Assembly: GCF_030813635.1 (NCBI RefSeq)
Contig: NZ_JAUSUM010000003.1
Location: 1 to 64,000, forward strand
Direction of reading: 5' to 3'
Origin: Salibacterium salarium
GTDB taxonomy: Bacteria > Bacillota > Bacilli > Bacillales > Marinococcaceae
Length of the DNA: 64,000 nt
Within the stretch, counting starts at the first letter, position 1, and the number at the start of each line of letters is the position of its first letter. Shown here piece by piece: positions 61,301 through 64,000 of the stretch. A model generated the notes under the pieces. The model saw only the letters and a list, made by a program, of their open reading frames with translations, had not been told where the DNA came from and searched no databases. The translations under genes were made by a program, and so were the position numbers.

Positions 61301-61693
61301 AGGATCAAACTTTAAGAAGCTCGGATCACCTGCATCATCAGGGAGTGTAGCTTGATTCATCGATGTAATAATATCTTGTTCGACATCATCGATTGAAGAG
61401 TCCCAGGAGAATTCAAGCAATACAAGGGTCATCCCCTCTTCTGACGTGGATGTCATACTGTCCAGACCTGACAATGTAGATAATTCTTCTTCAAGTGGTA
61501 TCGTTACCTTATCTTTTACCTCTTCCGGACTCGCACCTGGATAACTCGTTACAACTGCTCCAACAGGAGGATTAATTTCCGGAAATAACTTTAAAGGTAA
61601 ATTCGATAATGAAACAGATCCTAACAATATAAATAAAACCATAGCTACGATGGTTAACTTCGGGCGTCTGATTGATAAATTTGTAAGCTTCAC
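58319..61693 (-). CDS. swrC: RND-family (HAE1/SwrC-type) efflux transporter
   Basis: 1124-aa RND exporter with twelve membrane helices and two large periplasmic-type loops (outside the membrane here). GGLALGIGMLVDNAIVVIENIYRH near residue 385 and GLIVLAGIVVNNAIVLVDYINQ near 910 are the two paired helix-4 type motifs. It resembles B. subtilis SwrC/YerP (about 1065 aa), which exports surfactin and fatty-acid-like compounds. A charged cytoplasmic tail of roughly 90 residues (DDILYLLERILRHSKEKEN near the end) makes it longer than that model. Confidence 0.92.
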   Translation of the reverse strand: MKLTNLSIRRPKLTIVAMVLFILLGSVSLSNLPLKLFPEINPPVGAVVTSYPGASPEEVKDKVTIPLEEELSTLSGLDSMTSTSEEGMTLVLLEFSWDSSIDDVEQDIITSMNQATLPDDAGDPSFLKFDPSMMSMNQMAITSDNQDIEEFQGDVESFSSDLERIEGIANVDYSGSVTEQFNVNLNQEDLENNQLTQEDVVSTIQAHDITLPGGTIETGDRSLTTRVMNTIDGEEGLSELVVGADPENGEDLLLSDVAEVNFTTADQTAITRANQEPAMQLSAMKETDANTAQVSDDFNEEIDSLLDEDEYEDLDAVTLYDEGEFIQDSINSVSMALILGAVFAMVVLFFFLRNLKTPLIIGIAIPFSVIVTFGFLYFTNVSLNLMTLGGLALGIGMLVDNAIVVIENIYRHLSMGKHQRDAASEGTKEVGGAITASTLTTVSVFLPIVFISGIVGNIFTEFALAVSFSLLASLLVALTVVPMIASRVLTPPDENKEEKRQQSTFIRGLERSIKWVLGHRILTLIITLLLLGAGGAGLAVTGVNFLPATDDGSFTVDIEMDYGTNLESTTEVVEEAEEILDDEAVVADYMSTIGSSQDSAGMGGPSGSHEAQIFVTMTDLDERDQSTIGFVEEIENDITGVDSSADISLSTQAAVGGGEANTVVFTLSDSESENLDESVETIRQDLQNETDVREVETSDEKQAPEMQVRIDEDAARDNGLAPAQIAETVDNITRGQTATSLQTDSDDNYDVVVQYSKESLQDTEDLENLLIPNEQGDYVALDDLAVVEEGDGPAVINRLDQENSVEFTVTYGSETNLNDTSILIEDIIADANLADSTSYAFSGEQELLNDAINSLLFAFGLAILFIYLVMAGQFESFKYPFVVMFSVPLVVIGVMLALTVTQTPLSVTVFIGLIVLAGIVVNNAIVLVDYINQLKEKGTAARLAIIEGVKHRTRPILMTAITTILGILPLALGIGEGSEIQQPMGIAVIGGLVSSTFLTLFVVPVIYSFFDGETRNMNKRFMTTDGKIVYSYEMEQLLPEQENHKNSVEEKELDNPSNASMDDNRPPNDERKEADESKKNLRTFEQEEQLSKDDILYLLERILRHSKEKENTSEEKNKRDDEQE

Positions 61694-61877
61694 TCACAGC
61701 CTCCTATTATAAATAGTATTCCTTTACTTTTTTTCCAAAAATACAATCATTAAGATACTAAACTATTTACAAAACTAATACAAGACAAACTCCCACGTCA
61801 AGGCGCTTTTATTTTCTTCATTTATTCTTCACAATCCATTTATCTTTAAACAATGAGAACTTTTAAAATAAGAAAAA

Positions 61878-61900
61878 CGGAGCTGCTTAGCAATACTCCG
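61878..61900 (-). terminator. terminator between marR and the RND gene
   Basis: The minus strand has CGGAG-tattgctaagcag-CTCCG followed by five T, a few bases after the marR stop. It separates the regulator transcript from swrC. Confidence 0.7.
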
Positions 61901-61902
61901 CT

Positions 61903-62379
61903 TTAATCATCCTTCCCATATTTGTCTTTTCCATTTATCTCGCCTTCTCTAATTGTTTTCTCCAATTGAACAAGAACGTTTTGCACATGCTGCATGTCTT
62001 CTAATTTCAATTGTGAAATATAATCTTCTATAATAGACGTTTCAAATGCCTCAAATTGACGTTTCAACTCTTTTCCTTTTTCTCCAAAGGTTATGGTTAC
62101 TTCTCTTCTATTCTGCTCATTAATGGACCGAATAAGCAAATCTTCTTTTTCCAATTTATTCATCGCCTGACTAATCGCACTTTTAGAAATACCGATGCGT
62201 TCCGATACTTCTCCAAGTGTAATACTATTATGTCTCATAAATAATATCATAATTGTTTCCTGACGCGATGTCAGCTGCAGTTCACTAAGCAGTGGTACTT
62301 TTGGTTGTAAATACTTAGCGATATTTTCAAGAGAATAAATCGACTGCAAATATATTTTCTTATAGTCATCCAAACTCAT
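61903..62379 (-). CDS. MarR-family transcriptional regulator
   Basis: 158-aa winged-helix protein. LTSRQETIMILFMRHNSITLGEVSERIGISKSAISQAMNKLEKEDLLIR is the typical MarR helix-turn-helix (about 35-85), followed by the wing INEQNRREVTITFGEKG. It lies directly upstream of the RND exporter gene on the same strand and is the likely local repressor of that pump. Confidence 0.9.
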   Translation of the reverse strand: MSLDDYKKIYLQSIYSLENIAKYLQPKVPLLSELQLTSRQETIMILFMRHNSITLGEVSERIGISKSAISQAMNKLEKEDLLIRSINEQNRREVTITFGEKGKELKRQFEAFETSIIEDYISQLKLEDMQHVQNVLVQLEKTIREGEINGKDKYGKDD

Positions 62380-62409
62380 ATCGTTTCATCTCACTTCCGT
62401 CTTACTCAT

Positions 62410-63252
62410 TTATAAGACTGCCTTTTTCAATCCGTTGTTTAGCAGAGCGCCTATTGCTCCACTGTATTCTCCATATTCAAGAAAATAAGCTTGTTTTCCC
62501 CTTAGCTCCGTGTATCCCTTCACAATCTCTTTAAGAGTGTCATGACGGGAAAAAGTAGTTCCTATATAAATGATAGCATTCGTCTTCAAGCGTTCTGCCG
62601 CCTGTACACTCATTGTCGTTATGGTCTCCCCAATCATGCGTACAATAGCCGAAATATAGTCTTCCTTCGAAAAAGCCTTATCCTTCATTTGAGCGGCATT
62701 TCCAAAATTACTAGCAGTCAAATCCCCGGAAATAGGAGGCGTTTCGTGAGAGTAAATATCGGATACGGTGACATTCAGTCCTTCACCTTCTCCTTTTCTT
62801 CCTAATTCCAAAATCTTATCATAATGTTCTTCTCCTGTTAATAAGTATGACAAACCGAGGAGGGTTCCCCCACCCATACCACTTCCTCCAATTCTTTCAT
62901 ACGAATCTTGTTGAACATAGTGGATAGATGTCCCTGTACCTACATTTGTCACCATAAACGTTGAACCAATTTGTGAAAGAATACCATTTTGTTCTAACAA
63001 CCAATTTACTCCTTCACATGTTGCTTCAAATTCGTTTACATTTTTGGCCGAAACCGGTAATTCCTGTAATAAAACACCCGCTTTTCCACCCGTTATATGT
63101 ATATGTGGATCCGTGAAATTTGCTTGAATCCAACGGTTAATTTCAGCAACTCGATTCGTGGCGATTTTTTTGTATCCCCAATCTTCGCCATGTGTATATA
63201 CTATTTTTGAGAGAGTACCTCCCGCGTCTATGCCAACATATTCTTGAGACAT
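62410..63252 (-). CDS. coaW: type II pantothenate kinase
   Basis: 280-aa acetate/sugar kinase-fold enzyme of the eukaryotic-like type II group, first step of CoA synthesis. GIDAGGTLSKIVY is the phosphate-1 motif at the N-terminus, NVGTGTSIHYV near residue 103, and GGSGMGGGTLLGLSYLLTG near 122-140. It resembles CoaW of staphylococci and bacilli and is insensitive to CoA feedback in that group. AAAGGGG lies upstream of the ATG. Confidence 0.9.
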   Translation of the reverse strand: MSQEYVGIDAGGTLSKIVYTHGEDWGYKKIATNRVAEINRWIQANFTDPHIHITGGKAGVLLQELPVSAKNVNEFEATCEGVNWLLEQNGILSQIGSTFMVTNVGTGTSIHYVQQDSYERIGGSGMGGGTLLGLSYLLTGEEHYDKILELGRKGEGEGLNVTVSDIYSHETPPISGDLTASNFGNAAQMKDKAFSKEDYISAIVRMIGETITTMSVQAAERLKTNAIIYIGTTFSRHDTLKEIVKGYTELRGKQAYFLEYGEYSGAIGALLNNGLKKAVL

Positions 63253-63528
63253 GAAACCGATGAACCCCTTTCTCTCTTTAATCTTTTTTTAACGATTACA
63301 CTATGTTTTATTTTATACCATGTCGCAATACAAATGATAGAATATAATTCAAGAAGAACAAAAATCGGACATTTCTCTAGTTTGTGAATATCATAAGACG
63401 ACATTCTTTTTTTTTGTTATACTGGAAAGTCAACGGATTGTGATAGGTATATTACCTTTCATCATCAGAAAACATTGTCATGTCCGCTTTCTAACGAGTG
63501 CTTTTCATGACAGATAGGTAGGAAACCA

Positions 63529-64000
63529 ATGGACGTCTATTCTATTCTAATCAGTCTTTTATTCATATTAAATATTTTCTTTGCAGTTATTATCATTTTT
63601 CTCGAGCAAAAAGATGCAACATCCACATGGGCATGGCTTATGGTCTTATTTTTCATTCCTTTTCTTGGGTTTATTTTATATTTGATATTCGGCCAAAATA
63701 TGAGTCGAAAGCGATTGTTTGACTGGGAAGATATTAAAAAAATAGGAATTGAAGACTTAATAGCCGAACAAACGAACACGCTTCGCGAACAACGCTTCCA
63801 TTTTTCTGATCCAGATGCGCGTGACTATAGAGATCTTATTTACATGCATTTAGTGAACAATGACGCTTTGTTAACCGAAGACAATAAAGTTGATATGTTC
63901 ACCGATGGGAAAGAAAAATTTGATCAGCTACTACAAGATATTGAAAATGCCGAGGATCATATCCATTTGCAATATTACATTTTCCGACATGACCAATTGG
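63529..64000 (+). CDS. cls: cardiolipin synthase, N-terminal part (truncated by window)
   Basis: 157 codons are in the window. Two N-terminal membrane helices (about 4-23 and 33-53) flank EQKDATSTWAWLMVLFFIPFLGFILYLIFG, typical of Cls. The first phospholipase-D domain begins at about 120 (FDQLLQDIENAEDHIHLQYYIFRHD). The enzyme joins two phosphatidylglycerols to form cardiolipin, which is important in halotolerant bacilli. GGTAGGAA lies upstream of the ATG. The catalytic HKD motifs lie beyond the right edge. Confidence 0.93.
   Translation, partial: MDVYSILISLLFILNIFFAVIIIFLEQKDATSTWAWLMVLFFIPFLGFILYLIFGQNMSRKRLFDWEDIKKIGIEDLIAEQTNTLREQRFHFSDPDARDYRDLIYMHLVNNDALLTEDNKVDMFTDGKEKFDQLLQDIENAEDHIHLQYYIFRHDQL

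Overview
The window reads as chromosome of a low-GC, endospore-forming member of the Bacillaceae (Bacillota), probably from a saline or alkaline habitat. The order sprT-like/cmpA/tex/rsbX-sigB-rsbWVUTSR/ndoAI/alr/ydcC/acpS follows the Bacillus subtilis ydc-rsb region. CmpA is a sporulation protein. The secreted and lipoproteins have very acidic linkers, and a betaine-aldehyde dehydrogenase with its GbsR regulator is present. No prophage, intact insertion sequence or CRISPR array was seen.

Layout. 1-1900: the 5' end of a 16S rRNA gene (minus strand), preceded by its own promoter and boxA and by twelve tRNA genes that start from a strong sigma-A promoter. 2000-5240: SprT-like protein, CmpA and Tex. 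5240-10200: the complete sigma-B module, with a sigma-B promoter in front of rsbV. 10500-15220: a MazE-type antitoxin with no toxin gene beside it, alr, ydcC, nnrD/E and acpS. 15350-24000: rhomboid protease, the sigX-rsiX envelope-stress pair with a sigma-X promoter, a GerMN lipoprotein behind a second sigma-X promoter, a quinone reductase divergent from a YodB-like sensor, TrhA, a LysM-CAP secreted protein, a tiny lipoprotein and an RsbR paralogue behind a sigma-B promoter. 24000-31250: prfC, a guanine-riboswitch purine permease, nitrilase, HAD phosphatase, NhaC antiporter and a small membrane protein. 31250-32000: non-coding DNA with an unusual 21-nt-period repeat. 32000-46400: gbsA/gbsR, UspA, SulP, HD hydrolase, a SNF2 helicase, a CNNM/CorC-type protein, an ArsA-like ATPase with a small CC-ending partner, CstA and a ZIP-like membrane protein. 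46650-55330: assimilatory nitrate and nitrite reduction in two convergent operons (nasF-nasD-nasE and nasB-nasC) whose leaders share a TnrA/GlnR-like half-site. 55500-58120: TPP-riboswitch thiamine salvage operon thiD-thiM-thiE. 58300-64000: an RND exporter, a MarR regulator, type II pantothenate kinase and the start of cardiolipin synthase.

How it fits together. Regulatory signals visible in the sequence tie scattered genes into circuits. Sigma-B drives its own switch (rsbV-rsbW-sigB-rsbX) and, from a second promoter, an RsbR paralogue. Sigma-X drives its own operon and a second GerMN-domain protein. Two riboswitches control purine and thiamine genes. SUMT (nasF) makes siroheme precursor for the NasD nitrite reductase, while NasB feeds electrons to NasC. 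Many starts given here were moved downstream of the longest reading frame to the codon that best fits a Shine-Dalgarno sequence.
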